A stretch of DNA of 48,875 nucleotides from a virus (IMGVR_UViG_3300032240_000283:1-48875), one strand, 5' to 3'; shown: positions 39,178-47,603, numbered from the stretch's first letter. Notes: generated by a model not told the origin, from the sequence alone. A program made the numbers and translations.

Positions 39178-39184
39178 ACCAGTT

Positions 39185-39214
39185 GGGGAGCTTCGGCTCC
39201 CCTCCTAACAGGAG
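39185..39214 (+). promoter_or_regulatory. UUCG hairpin and possible ribosome-site switch after the capsid gene
   Basis: GGGGAGC (39185-39191) and GCTCCCC (39196-39202) form a perfect stem with a TTCG tetraloop and no T tract, so it is probably an mRNA-stability or pausing element. CTCCT (39202-39206) can pair with AGGAG (39210-39214), the ribosome site of the next gene, and shares one base with the first stem. The two structures therefore compete weakly. Confidence 0.7.
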
Positions 39215-39221
39215 AAATGAA

Positions 39222-39668
39222 ATGCAAACCTATTTTGGTTCGACACTCCGTTCTGGTTCTGGCACGCTGACTGACACGACTGATGGTGGTTATGTAGTTC
39301 TGGCTCAAACCGTAACGGTTACGACTGTTGCAGCAGGTACTGCTGTTAACGCAACTATTACATTGCCTGCTGGCTCTCAGATCATTGAGATGTTTGCAGA
39401 CAAGATTGTTGCGCCTGTCGTTGGTGGTGGTTCAGCCACTACTTTTAACGCTGCGGTTGGTTCTACTTCTAGTGGTGTTGAGTATATGCCTGCAACAAAC
39501 ATGGCATCTACTGTACGCACTAGCGGTACTTTGGTAGTTGCTGATGTCTTGGCTATGGCCAACATCGGTACTAACACGACTGTGTACTGCTCGATTACTC
39601 CGAACGGTACTATTTCGACTACTCAAGGTCAGTTCCAATTCACCATCGTGTACGCTCAAAAAGTCTAA
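39222..39668 (+). CDS. Small beta-rich structural protein
   Basis: A 148-residue Ser/Thr/Gly/Val-rich protein (MQTYFGSTLRSGSGTLTDTT). Nearly no charges in the C-terminal 120 residues. ATG at 39222 is seven bases after AGGAG; the longer frame from 39183 would start inside the hairpin. It likely decorates the capsid or caps a fibre. Confidence 0.7.
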   Translation: MQTYFGSTLRSGSGTLTDTTDGGYVVLAQTVTVTTVAAGTAVNATITLPAGSQIIEMFADKIVAPVVGGGSATTFNAAVGSTSSGVEYMPATNMASTVRTSGTLVVADVLAMANIGTNTTVYCSITPNGTISTTQGQFQFTIVYAQKV

Positions 39669-39679
39669 GGAGCTAGATC

Positions 39680-40915
39680 ATGGGTCAATTTAAGCCAATG
39701 GTCAAAATGATGACTACGGAGCCTACCGTTGAGTTAAAGCTCAAAAAAGGCGGTGCTGTAGCGATGAAGAAGGGTGGATCAACTACCAAGGCTAAGAAGA
39801 TGGCTGATGGTGGTGATTCAAGCATGGCTGGTGCAATGATGGGTGCTCCCCGAATTGCTGCTGGCCCTGTTGGTGGTTCTGCTGCTCCGGTAGTAGGCCC
39901 ACGCCGTCCTTCAATGGCTATGCGTCGTAAAGCAATGCGTCCACCTATGGCTGCTCCTATGCCTGCTACCCCTATGATGAAGAAGGGTGGTAAAGCTCAT
40001 GAGGATGCAGCAGAAGACCGTGCGATGATCAAGAAGGCAATGGCTGGTAAGAAGTTCGCTACTGGCGGTCAAGTGTCTGTTGAAGAATCGTGGGGTAGTT
40101 ATCCAACCACTAAAGTTCATCAAGCAAAATCTGATAATGCTCCAGCTAAAACTGGTGGCGTTAAAGAAGGTAATGCCGGTGGATATAAGCGTGGTGGCAA
40201 AGTAATGAAGAAGGCAACCGGCGGCGCTATTCCTTCAGAAACATCTTCAGGTGATTATCAAAAGACCAAGGTATATCAGGCTAAACCTGATAGTGCTAAC
40301 GGTACTGGTGGTGTTAAAAAAGGTAATGCTGGTGGTTATGCAACTGGTGGTGTGGCTAAATCTAATGCGGGTGGCTATAAGAAGGGCGGCTCCGCAAAAA
40401 AGTTTGCTGACGGCGGTTCAGTTCAGGCTGATGGACGCGCCGTCAAGATGCCACAAGGAGAGAAATCTCCTTCTCAGCCAGTGAGCATTACTCGGTTATC
40501 AGGCACCTTTAAAACAGGTGGCAAAGTAACTGCAGCAGAAGGTAAGTTGCGTGCAGCCCACAAAGCAGAGAATGCGAAAGCATTTAAAGCTGCCAAGACT
40601 GTTGAGTTAGACAGATACTCCAAGTATCAGAAGACTGGCAAGAAGATGGCAAGTGGTGGTGACGTTGATCATGCTTCAGCAGCGGAAAGTGAAGGCTACA
40701 AGCGTTTCTACGAGAATGAAAAGGCTGAAAATGAAGCCACTCGTAAAGAAGCTATGGATGCCATCATGCACCCTATTGAAACCATGAAAAGCTTACCGGG
40801 CAAGCTTATGAAGGGCTTTGATGCCATTCGTGGAGCTGGTTCGGTCACCCGTGGTGAGCGTGAAAAGTTTACTACTGTTTCTCCGGGCAAGAAGCGGGGC
40901 GGTAGGGCTTGTTGA
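39680..40915 (+). CDS. Very basic GG-repeat virion-region protein
   Basis: A 411-residue protein rich in Lys, Ala and Gly with about thirteen GG motifs of the form (aromatic or Met)-(Ala/Lys)-x-GG, e.g. LKKGGAV, MADGGDS, FATGGQV, YKRGGKV, FADGGSV and MASGGDV. A 36-residue unit occurs twice (SYPTTKVHQAKSDN...GNAGGYKRGG and DYQKTKVYQAKPDS...GNAGGYATGG, around residues 137-225). The C-terminal 100 residues are charged helices ending KKRGGRAC. It could bind DNA or the capsid interior; no known fold is recognised. Confidence 0.68.
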   Translation: MGQFKPMVKMMTTEPTVELKLKKGGAVAMKKGGSTTKAKKMADGGDSSMAGAMMGAPRIAAGPVGGSAAPVVGPRRPSMAMRRKAMRPPMAAPMPATPMMKKGGKAHEDAAEDRAMIKKAMAGKKFATGGQVSVEESWGSYPTTKVHQAKSDNAPAKTGGVKEGNAGGYKRGGKVMKKATGGAIPSETSSGDYQKTKVYQAKPDSANGTGGVKKGNAGGYATGGVAKSNAGGYKKGGSAKKFADGGSVQADGRAVKMPQGEKSPSQPVSITRLSGTFKTGGKVTAAEGKLRAAHKAENAKAFKAAKTVELDRYSKYQKTGKKMASGGDVDHASAAESEGYKRFYENEKAENEATRKEAMDAIMHPIETMKSLPGKLMKGFDAIRGAGSVTRGEREKFTTVSPGKKRGGRAC

Positions 40916-40921
40916 GTTAGG

Positions 40922-40940
40922 CAGGGGGCTAGTCCCCCTG
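40922..40940 (+). other. Intergenic hairpin
   Basis: CAGGGGG (40922-40928) pairs perfectly with CCCCCTG (40934-40940) around CTAGT. No T tract follows and the next gene's ribosome site (GGAG) starts 10 bases on. It likely stabilises the mRNA segment rather than ending transcription. Confidence 0.6.
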
Positions 40941-40959
40941 TCGCTTATTGGAGTTCAAG

Positions 40960-41382
40960 ATGGCTTATACAGCTACATCGCAAACGCTTTTTGATGGTGA
41001 GCGTGTTGTCATCATGAAGTTTGACTTTATCACCAATGATTCATCTGGTGAGACTAATGCTGTTAAAGTTGATCCTGCTTTGTTAAAGCCTTCTGGTTCT
41101 GGTGGTGGCGCTTGTACAGCAGTATCTATTCTAAAAATTTCAGGCTTAACTCATGGCATGAGTGTTCGTATGCTGTGGGATGCCACATCTCCTGTTGCTA
41201 TTGAAACTATTCCTGCAGACACTCAATATGTTCAGGACTATTCTAACTTTGGTGGCCTGACAAACAATGCAGGCACTGGTAAGAACGGGAAAATTTTGTT
41301 TACTACGTATGAAACAGCTGCTGGTGATACGTATACTGTAATACTAGAGATGCAAAAGTATTACACCAATCCTAATTCGTAA
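40960..41382 (+). CDS. Beta-rich structural protein
   Basis: A 140-residue protein (MAYTATSQTLFDGERVVIMK, then SILKISGLTHGMSVRMLWDA). Alternating strands, balanced charge. Position after the GG-repeat protein suggests a head-tail or fibre component. GGAG six bases upstream supports ATG 40960. Confidence 0.68.
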   Translation: MAYTATSQTLFDGERVVIMKFDFITNDSSGETNAVKVDPALLKPSGSGGGACTAVSILKISGLTHGMSVRMLWDATSPVAIETIPADTQYVQDYSNFGGLTNNAGTGKNGKILFTTYETAAGDTYTVILEMQKYYTNPNS

Positions 41383-41391
41383 GGATTTGCT

Positions 41392-41694
41392 ATGAAAGTT
41401 CAAACGGTTTCAAAGACAGGCACTGGTTCTAGTTCTGCTTTGGTTATGAATACAAACGTCAGCCCATTTAACGTGGGGTTTGGTGTTGTTGTAACTGGCA
41501 CAGTTAACTACACAGTTCAGCATACGTTTGATGACCCTGCTGTCGGTTTTACGACATGGTTTAGTCATCCTACAATTGCTTCACAGGCAGCAAATGCAGA
41601 TGGTAACTATGCTTTTCCTGTTACTGGCATCAAAGTTCTTGTGAACTCTGGTTCTGGTACTGCAACAATGAATTTGCTACAAGCAGGTATCTAA
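41392..41694 (+). CDS. Small beta-rich virion-type protein
   Basis: A 100-residue protein (MKVQTVSKTGTGSSSALVMN, then NYTVQHTFDDPAVGFTTWF). The 'VTVQHTFDD' pattern is common to small phage structural proteins. It follows the previous gene by nine bases, with AAGGA at the ribosome site. Function unknown. Confidence 0.7.
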   Translation: MKVQTVSKTGTGSSSALVMNTNVSPFNVGFGVVVTGTVNYTVQHTFDDPAVGFTTWFSHPTIASQAANADGNYAFPVTGIKVLVNSGSGTATMNLLQAGI

Positions 41695-41695
41695 T

Positions 41696-41938
41696 ATGCC
41701 TTACGTTGGTTACACAGGAGTAGCCAATCAAGCAAATACCAGTGATGGTTTTGCTAGTGAAGTTAATGCACAAAACCCACCTACGTTAACAAATCAGTGG
41801 GGATTGTATGTTGGTGATACTGGAGTAGTTGATCTTTATCATAATGCTGTAGCGCCAACAACGTATTACATTTTGATGGAGTCCAGTGGTTATGTACTCC
41901 AAGAAGACTCTTCTAAAATTATATTGGAGCAATCATAA
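41696..41938 (+). CDS. Small protein with 'ILMESSGYVLQEDSSKIILE' end
   Basis: An 80-residue protein. The N-terminal half is Asn/Thr/Ala-rich; the end repeats the theme of a hydrophobic strand and E-(D/S)-S (YILMESSGYVLQEDSSKIIL), which I know from environmental phage genes in fibre regions. The stop overlaps the next start by one base (TAATG). Function unknown. Confidence 0.66.
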   Translation: MPYVGYTGVANQANTSDGFASEVNAQNPPTLTNQWGLYVGDTGVVDLYHNAVAPTTYYILMESSGYVLQEDSSKIILEQS

Positions 41939-42525
41939 TGGCTGATCAGAAAATCTCAGCAATGCCCTCAGCGGCAACGCTAACTGGTGCCGAACTTGTT
42001 CCTCTTGTGCAGTCTGGTGCGAATGTAAAATCAACATTATCAAACTTGACTACGTTTACTCGTGGTAATGCTGGTGCATTTCAAAGCAATGTTACTCAAA
42101 CTGGATCAACCACGGTAGGTACTGTTTTTACATTTAATAGTGTAGATTATGCAGATGGTGTGACTTTAGTAAGTGGAAGCCAATTAACTGTTCCTGTTGC
42201 TGGTACATACAATCTTCAGTTTAGCGCTCAATTCCAAACTACAGACACTCAGCCACAAGACATTAATGTTTGGTTACGTTTGAATGGAACTGACATTGCT
42301 GGGTCTAATGGTTTGATTGGTATGCCTGCGCGAAAAAACCCATCTGATCCGTTTCACGGTATTTATGGTTGGAACTACTTTGTAACCATGACAGCTGGTC
42401 AATATTTGCAGCTAGTTTGGTTGCCAACAGCGACAACTGTAACTTGCCCAGCTTATGCTTCATCAGCCAGTCCAGCATATCCTTCAACAGCGTCAATCAT
42501 TGCAACAGTCCAACAGGTGGCATGA
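41938..42525 (+). CDS. Receptor-binding type fibre with C1q/TNF-like domain
   Basis: A 195-residue protein. Residues 1-38 (KISAMPSAATLTGAELVPLV) are an anchor that is similar to the start of the protein at 44344-46767. Residues about 60-195 (AGTYNLQFSAQFQTTDTQPQ, then DINVWLRLNGTDIAGSNGL, GWNYFVTMTAGQYLQLVW) match the jelly-roll C1q/TNF-like pattern often found at fibre tips. It would bind the host surface. Confidence 0.7.
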   Translation: MADQKISAMPSAATLTGAELVPLVQSGANVKSTLSNLTTFTRGNAGAFQSNVTQTGSTTVGTVFTFNSVDYADGVTLVSGSQLTVPVAGTYNLQFSAQFQTTDTQPQDINVWLRLNGTDIAGSNGLIGMPARKNPSDPFHGIYGWNYFVTMTAGQYLQLVWLPTATTVTCPAYASSASPAYPSTASIIATVQQVA

Positions 42526-42929
42526 TGCCAGCAAAATCTAAAGCACAGTTCAAGTTGATGAAGGCTGTAGAGCACAACCCTGCTGTTGCTAAGCGGGTTG
42601 GTATGTCTTCATCTGCGGCTAAAGAATACACAGAATCTAACGTAGGAAAAAAAGCCTTCGGGAAGCTCCCATCGAAGTTGAAAGACGGAGGCCCTTCTCT
42701 TTCCGTAGGTCGAGGCGAGAAGTTACCGGCTGAGCAAGGGGCTGGTTTGACGGCTAAAGGTCGCGCTAAGTACAACCGCGAGACTGGTAGTGATCTGAAG
42801 GCTCCACAGCCTCAAGGCGGCCCTCGTAGAGATTCCTTCTGTGCTCGTATGGAGCCAGTAGCAAAGAGCTCTGAGCGCGGTTCTCGCGCACGGGCATCCA
42901 TGAAACGCTGGAATTGTCCGGGGTGGTAG
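42522..42929 (+). CDS. Conserved-type basic phage protein (DUF6321-like end)
   Basis: A 135-residue basic protein. The N-terminus (MPAKSKAQFKLMKAVEHNPA) and the end (LTAKGRAKYNRETGSDLKAP, SFCARMEPVAKSSERGSRAR, MKRWNCPGW) are conserved in many environmental phages. A GG motif (LKDGGPS) occurs near residue 57. Two cysteines near the C-terminus may bind metal. Role unknown. The start at 42522 overlaps the preceding stop as ATGA. Confidence 0.78.
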   Translation: MMPAKSKAQFKLMKAVEHNPAVAKRVGMSSSAAKEYTESNVGKKAFGKLPSKLKDGGPSLSVGRGEKLPAEQGAGLTAKGRAKYNRETGSDLKAPQPQGGPRRDSFCARMEPVAKSSERGSRARASMKRWNCPGW

Positions 42930-44003
42930 ATGGCTTATTCAGGCACAGTTAGTACGACAGTAATCAATGTTCAGCAGCTGATCGACCACGGCGCTCGTCG
43001 TTGCGGTAAGTTAGCTGAAGAGCTGACATCTGAGCAGCAGGTAGCGTCACGTCAGTCTTTGTATTTCTTGCTGTCGCATCTGATTAACCGCGGCATTCAA
43101 TACTGGGCGATTGAGAAAGAGGTTATTGGGCTCTCGCCTGACAAGTACATCTATGCTCTTCCTAATGGCGCTGTAGACGTTCTAAACGCCCTGTATCGCA
43201 CGATGAACCGTCCTACTGGTGACTACACATCATCTGCAGGCGGCGTGGTTGCTAATGTATACGATGGCAATACAAGTACATACTGCCAACAAGCTTCACC
43301 AAACGGCAACATTCAAGTTTTTTATGGCACAAATAATCCTGTTTACGCTGGCAGTATTGGTATTCTGCCTTACGTGTCTGGCGGCGGCTCTGCCACTTGG
43401 TCAGTCACTTTCGAGTATTCGACTAACGGAAGTACGTGGTCAACACTCGACGACCTCGGCTCGGTAGTTGTCACTGACAATCAATGGATATGGACGGATA
43501 TTGACCCCGGCAAATCTGTAACGTATTACCGCGTGCGCGTGTACAACGGCACAACTCTGGCATTGCGTGAGTTCTACATAGGTAACAACAGCCAAGAAAT
43601 ACCGATGGCTCGTCTCAACCGCGATGACTACACAAGTCTGCCAAACAAGAACTTCCCAGCTAACCAGCCGTTCCAATACTGGTTTAACCGCACTATCCCC
43701 GTACCTGAGATTTATCTGTGGCCTGTACCTAACGACCCGTTTGTGCAGATGACTGTCTGGTATTCGCGTCAGATTATGGATGTAGGCTCATTGACTGATG
43801 AGCTCGAGATTCCACAGCGCTGGTACGAGGCTACAGTAATGATGCTGGCTCACCGGATGAGCCTAGAGTTACCCGGTATTCAGATGGACAGAATTGGCTA
43901 TTTGGAAAAGATGGCCGCGCAGTATTTGATGGAAGCTGAACAAGAAGAACGTGATCGTTCACCGATTTATTTTGCTCCCAACATTTCTGTGTATACGCGA
44001 TAA
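42930..44003 (+). CDS. Second adaptor-like protein with inserted discoidin-like domain
   Basis: A 357-residue protein. The first 92 residues are helical (VASRQSLYFLLSHLINRGIQ, then YWAIEKEVIGLSPDKYIYAL), and the last 130 (PVPEIYLWPVPNDPFVQMTV, YSRQIMDVGSLTDELEIPQR) match phage adaptor proteins. Residues about 93-217 form an insertion: VYDGNTSTYCQQASPNGNIQ, then SATWSVTFEYSTNGSTWSTL and VTYYRVRVYNGTT, the pattern of F5/8-type C (discoidin-like) sugar-binding modules. The adaptor may therefore display a binding domain near the tail base. Confidence 0.7.
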   Translation: MAYSGTVSTTVINVQQLIDHGARRCGKLAEELTSEQQVASRQSLYFLLSHLINRGIQYWAIEKEVIGLSPDKYIYALPNGAVDVLNALYRTMNRPTGDYTSSAGGVVANVYDGNTSTYCQQASPNGNIQVFYGTNNPVYAGSIGILPYVSGGGSATWSVTFEYSTNGSTWSTLDDLGSVVVTDNQWIWTDIDPGKSVTYYRVRVYNGTTLALREFYIGNNSQEIPMARLNRDDYTSLPNKNFPANQPFQYWFNRTIPVPEIYLWPVPNDPFVQMTVWYSRQIMDVGSLTDELEIPQRWYEATVMMLAHRMSLELPGIQMDRIGYLEKMAAQYLMEAEQEERDRSPIYFAPNISVYTR

Positions 44004-44344
44004 TGCCAGTATTTCTTGACACTAGAGGTTACTCAGACATCGCAATTGCGGTGTGTGATCGCTGTAAAATGAAGCGGCCTCATGCTGAGTTATCGAAAGA
44101 CCCGAACTTTCCGGGTCTGATGGTGTGTGAGCAGGGATGTAAGGATCAATTTGACCCGTATAGACTTCCAGCGAGGAAGACAGAACGGATTATGTTGCGA
44201 TACCCGCGCCCTGATTTAAGTGTTGCTGATGATCCGACAGGGATTACGACAAATGCTCCTAATGAATTTGTCATTTCGCCTGAGCAAAATACAGCTACAC
44301 CAGAACAGAATGGCAATCTTGACAATTTGAGTCCGAGTCCATAA
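44003..44344 (+). CDS. Zinc-ribbon virion-region protein
   Basis: A 113-residue protein. C18-x2-C21 and C42-x3-C46 (AVCDRCKMKRPHAELSKD, then LMVCEQGCKDQFDPYRLPAR) resemble a zinc ribbon known in phage proteins beside adaptor genes. The C-terminal 35 residues are disordered and Asn/Pro/Glu-rich. Probably a small head-tail joining component. Confidence 0.78.
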   Translation: MPVFLDTRGYSDIAIAVCDRCKMKRPHAELSKDPNFPGLMVCEQGCKDQFDPYRLPARKTERIMLRYPRPDLSVADDPTGITTNAPNEFVISPEQNTATPEQNGNLDNLSPSP

Positions 44345-46767
44345 TGGCAAACGTACAGATTACCCAATTACCAGCCGGTGGCCCGATTACCGGAACAGAG
44401 CAGGTACCAGTTGTCCAGAATGGAGTGACTGTACGTGTCTCTACCGCAGCTATTGCGGCTTCTCCAGCTCAAACCCAGACGTTTTTAACGGTAAATCAAG
44501 AGCTGACATTACCAAATAGTCGGTATTTATCGACGTCTACAGGTCTTTTATTGACTGATGGTGGCCCAGATTCTTACTACAGACTGACTTTAAACGGTAC
44601 TTCTGGCAGTCTTGAGACAGCTGGCGGCGGCATTATTGTCAAAAACAGTGGTAGTACCGTCGTTTCTCGCTCAATTGCTGTCTCTGGTAGCGGTTTATCC
44701 GTATCTAATGCTGATGGTACGGGTGGAAACCCCACTTTATCGTTAGCTGGAGCTCCAGCAAGCTTAGCTGGCCTGTCTGGCACGGGTGTTTTGGGTTTGG
44801 TTGGTGGTACTTCGGTCACTACTTTCAATATTCTTGGTACAACTAACCAAATTGGCGTTGCAAATGGCGGCGGCCCCGGCAATCCGACGATTAGCTTAGC
44901 CACAGACCCAACAATTCCGGGTACTGGCGGCATGGTTATACCAAAAGGTACATCAGCTCAACAACCAGTCGGTATTTCTGGCCAAATTCGTTATAACACA
45001 GACACAAATACCTTCGATGGCTTTGCTGCTGGGTCTTGGAACTCGTTTTCCTTGGCTGGTGGTGTTCTTACTTTTAGTGGTGGCACGACTGGCTTAACGC
45101 CAAGCACTCCACAGTCTGGCGCTATCGTCTTAGGCGGTACATTAGCGGTTGCAAACGGTGGTACTGGGGCAAATTCTTTAACTGGCTACGTCAAAGGCAA
45201 CGGCACGTCAGCAATGACTGCTAATCCTACGATACCTAACACTGATATTACTGGTTTGGGCACGATGTCCACCCAGAATGCAAGTGCAGTAGCGATTACT
45301 GGCGGCACAATTACTGGTACGGCGGTAAGCGGTAGCACCATAAATAGTTCAGTAATCGGTGGAAGTGCTCCAGCAGCTGGTACGTTTACTAATGTAGCTA
45401 TGACTACGGGTACGATTACTACTACCCCAACGTCTGGCACTGACATAGTTAACAAAGACTATGCAGACTCAATTGCTTCAGGTATTAACTTTCACCAAGC
45501 TTGTAACTATGCGACAACAGCTGATTTAGGCTCTGTAACGTATAACAATGGCTCATCAGGTGTGGGCGCGACTCTGACTAAGACATCGCCCTTCTCTACT
45601 TTAGCGATTGATGGCCATACCTTTACAACCCCTGACATTGGTCAACGGATATTAGTAAAGAATGAGTCAAACGGCGCATATAACGGCATCTATACAGTTA
45701 CTGCAGTAGGTTCTGGCTCTGTTGCATGGGTTTTGACCCGCGCTACTGACTACGACACTAGTGGTTCAGGTTATAACGAGATTGATCAGGGTGACCTGAT
45801 GTTGGTCTTGTCTGGATCAACTAACGCAAATACATCGTGGGTTCAGCAGACTCCACTGCCCATTGTTGTTGGTACGACTGCATTGTCGTTCTCTCAGTTT
45901 GCAGCCCCATTGGTCTATAGCGCAGGCACAGGCTTAAATCTCTCACCTGCATACACGTTCAATATATCTAATACTGGTGTTTCTGCGGCTACTTACGGCA
46001 CAGCCTCAACAGTTCCAGTGTTGGCAGTCAATGCTCAAGGTCAGCTGACATCTGCATCGACTACACCTATCGCTATTTCGTATACCGCGGTATCTGGTCT
46101 AGCTGCTTCTGCGACTACAGACACTACAAACGCATCGAATATCACTTCAGGTACTTTGCCAACGGGCAGGATTTCTGGCTCATACACTGGCATTACAGGT
46201 GTTGGTACGATAGCTGCGGGTACGTGGAACGGCACTACGATTGGTATTGGTTACGGCGGTACGGGCGTTACGACTACCCCATCTAATGGCCAGTTGCTGA
46301 TTGGTAATGGTACAGGTTACTCATTAGCTAACATCACGGCTGGTACTAACGTCACAGTAACGAATACAGCTGGTGGCATTACGATTAGTGCTACACCAAG
46401 CTATGGCGGCACAGTAACTTCTGTCAGTGGATCAGGTGGTACGACAGGTTTGACGTTATCTGGCGGCCCGATTACTACATCTGGTACGTTGACTTTGGGT
46501 GGCACGTTAGTAGTGGCTAACGGCGGTACTGGCGCGACTACCTTGACTGGTTATGTCAAAGGTAGTGGTACGTCGGCTTTGACTGCATCTACGACTATCC
46601 CGAGCTCAGACATCACTGGTTTAGGAACGATGGCTACACAAAATGCTAGCAGTGTAGCAATTACTGGTGGGACAATAGATGGTGCGACAATAGGTGCAAC
46701 AACTGCATCTACTGGTAAATTTACAACGGTTACTGCTACTTCAGGTATTGCAGGAGGGACATTCTAA
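44344..46767 (+). CDS. Large tail fibre
   Basis: An 807-residue fibre with about thirty Gly/Thr/Ser strands. Residues 1-40 are an anchor (VQITQLPAGGPITGTEQVPV) similar to that of the protein at 41938-42525. A 60-residue unit occurs twice, around residues 266-330 and 721-785: ANGGTGANSLTGYVKGNGTS...ITGLGTMSTQNASAVAITGG and ANGGTGATTLTGYVKGSGTS...ITGLGTMATQNASSVAITGG. The central part (NFHQACNYATTADLGSVTYN, then HTFTTPDIGQRILVKNESNG) is a known fibre module. It likely makes first contact with the host. Confidence 0.86.
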   Translation: MANVQITQLPAGGPITGTEQVPVVQNGVTVRVSTAAIAASPAQTQTFLTVNQELTLPNSRYLSTSTGLLLTDGGPDSYYRLTLNGTSGSLETAGGGIIVKNSGSTVVSRSIAVSGSGLSVSNADGTGGNPTLSLAGAPASLAGLSGTGVLGLVGGTSVTTFNILGTTNQIGVANGGGPGNPTISLATDPTIPGTGGMVIPKGTSAQQPVGISGQIRYNTDTNTFDGFAAGSWNSFSLAGGVLTFSGGTTGLTPSTPQSGAIVLGGTLAVANGGTGANSLTGYVKGNGTSAMTANPTIPNTDITGLGTMSTQNASAVAITGGTITGTAVSGSTINSSVIGGSAPAAGTFTNVAMTTGTITTTPTSGTDIVNKDYADSIASGINFHQACNYATTADLGSVTYNNGSSGVGATLTKTSPFSTLAIDGHTFTTPDIGQRILVKNESNGAYNGIYTVTAVGSGSVAWVLTRATDYDTSGSGYNEIDQGDLMLVLSGSTNANTSWVQQTPLPIVVGTTALSFSQFAAPLVYSAGTGLNLSPAYTFNISNTGVSAATYGTASTVPVLAVNAQGQLTSASTTPIAISYTAVSGLAASATTDTTNASNITSGTLPTGRISGSYTGITGVGTIAAGTWNGTTIGIGYGGTGVTTTPSNGQLLIGNGTGYSLANITAGTNVTVTNTAGGITISATPSYGGTVTSVSGSGGTTGLTLSGGPITTSGTLTLGGTLVVANGGTGATTLTGYVKGSGTSALTASTTIPSSDITGLGTMATQNASSVAITGGTIDGATIGATTASTGKFTTVTATSGIAGGTF

Positions 46768-47591
46768 TGGCACAAATAGGATATACACCAATTAAGCTGT
46801 ATGCGAGCACTACGGCTTCAGCGGTTCCATTGGCAGCAAACTTAGATAATACCAATGGTGCAGAACTTGCCATTAACATTACTGACGGTAAGCTGTACTA
46901 TAAAGACAATTCTGGTGTAGTTCAGACGATTGCTACTAAGGCGGCTGTTACCAACGTCTCATCTATTACGTTTGGCTCGACTGGCCTTACTCCAAGTACG
47001 GCCACTACAGGGGCTGTAACGGTCGCTGGGACATTAAATATAGCCAACGGTGGTACAGGTATCTCCTCGTTTGGAACAGGCGTACAGACGGCTCTAGGAC
47101 AGGCTGTAACGGGTTCTGGCGGTATTGTATTATCTACTAGCCCTACTCTGACTACACCTGCTTTAGGAACGCCTAGTGCAGTAGTGTTAACAAACGGTAC
47201 TGGTTTGCCAATCTCTACTGGTGTAAGTGGTTTGGGAACTAGCGTTGCGACTGCTTTAGGGGTTAATGTAGGCTCTGCTGGTGCTGTGGTGGTTAATGGT
47301 GGCGCATTAGGTACTCCATCGTCTGGAACACTGACTAATGCTACTGGCCTGCCTTTGACTACGGGTGTGACTGGTACGTTGCCGATAGCTAATGGTGGAA
47401 CTAACGCTACTGCTACTCCCACAGCGGGTGGTGTGAGCTACGGTACAGGTACTGCGTATGCGTTTACTGCGGCTGGTACTGCAGGTCAGGTGTTAACAAG
47501 TAACGGCTCAAGCGCTCCTACATGGTCTGCAGCGTCAGGCGGTATATCAACAGGTAAGGCCATTGCGATGGCTATGATCTTCGGATTTTAA
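46767..47591 (+). CDS. Tail fibre
   Basis: A 274-residue fibre (MAQIGYTPIKLYASTTASAV, then AELAINITDGKLYYKDNSG). It repeats the modules ANGGTG, TPALGTPSAVVLTNGTGLPI, LGTPSSGTLTNATGLPLTTG and ends AGTAGQVLTSNGSSAPTWSA then AIAMAMIFGF. These are standard fibre building blocks. It starts with a TAATG overlap after the larger fibre. Confidence 0.85.
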   Translation: MAQIGYTPIKLYASTTASAVPLAANLDNTNGAELAINITDGKLYYKDNSGVVQTIATKAAVTNVSSITFGSTGLTPSTATTGAVTVAGTLNIANGGTGISSFGTGVQTALGQAVTGSGGIVLSTSPTLTTPALGTPSAVVLTNGTGLPISTGVSGLGTSVATALGVNVGSAGAVVVNGGALGTPSSGTLTNATGLPLTTGVTGTLPIANGGTNATATPTAGGVSYGTGTAYAFTAAGTAGQVLTSNGSSAPTWSAASGGISTGKAIAMAMIFGF

Positions 47592-47603
47592 GGAGTTATT
47601 TAA

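Noticed and set aside
39185-39202. Terminator after the capsid gene
   Set aside because: The stem is perfect but has no T tract, and coding continues with a ribosome site just downstream.
40922-40940. Terminator after the GG-repeat gene
   Set aside because: No T tract follows and the operon continues immediately.
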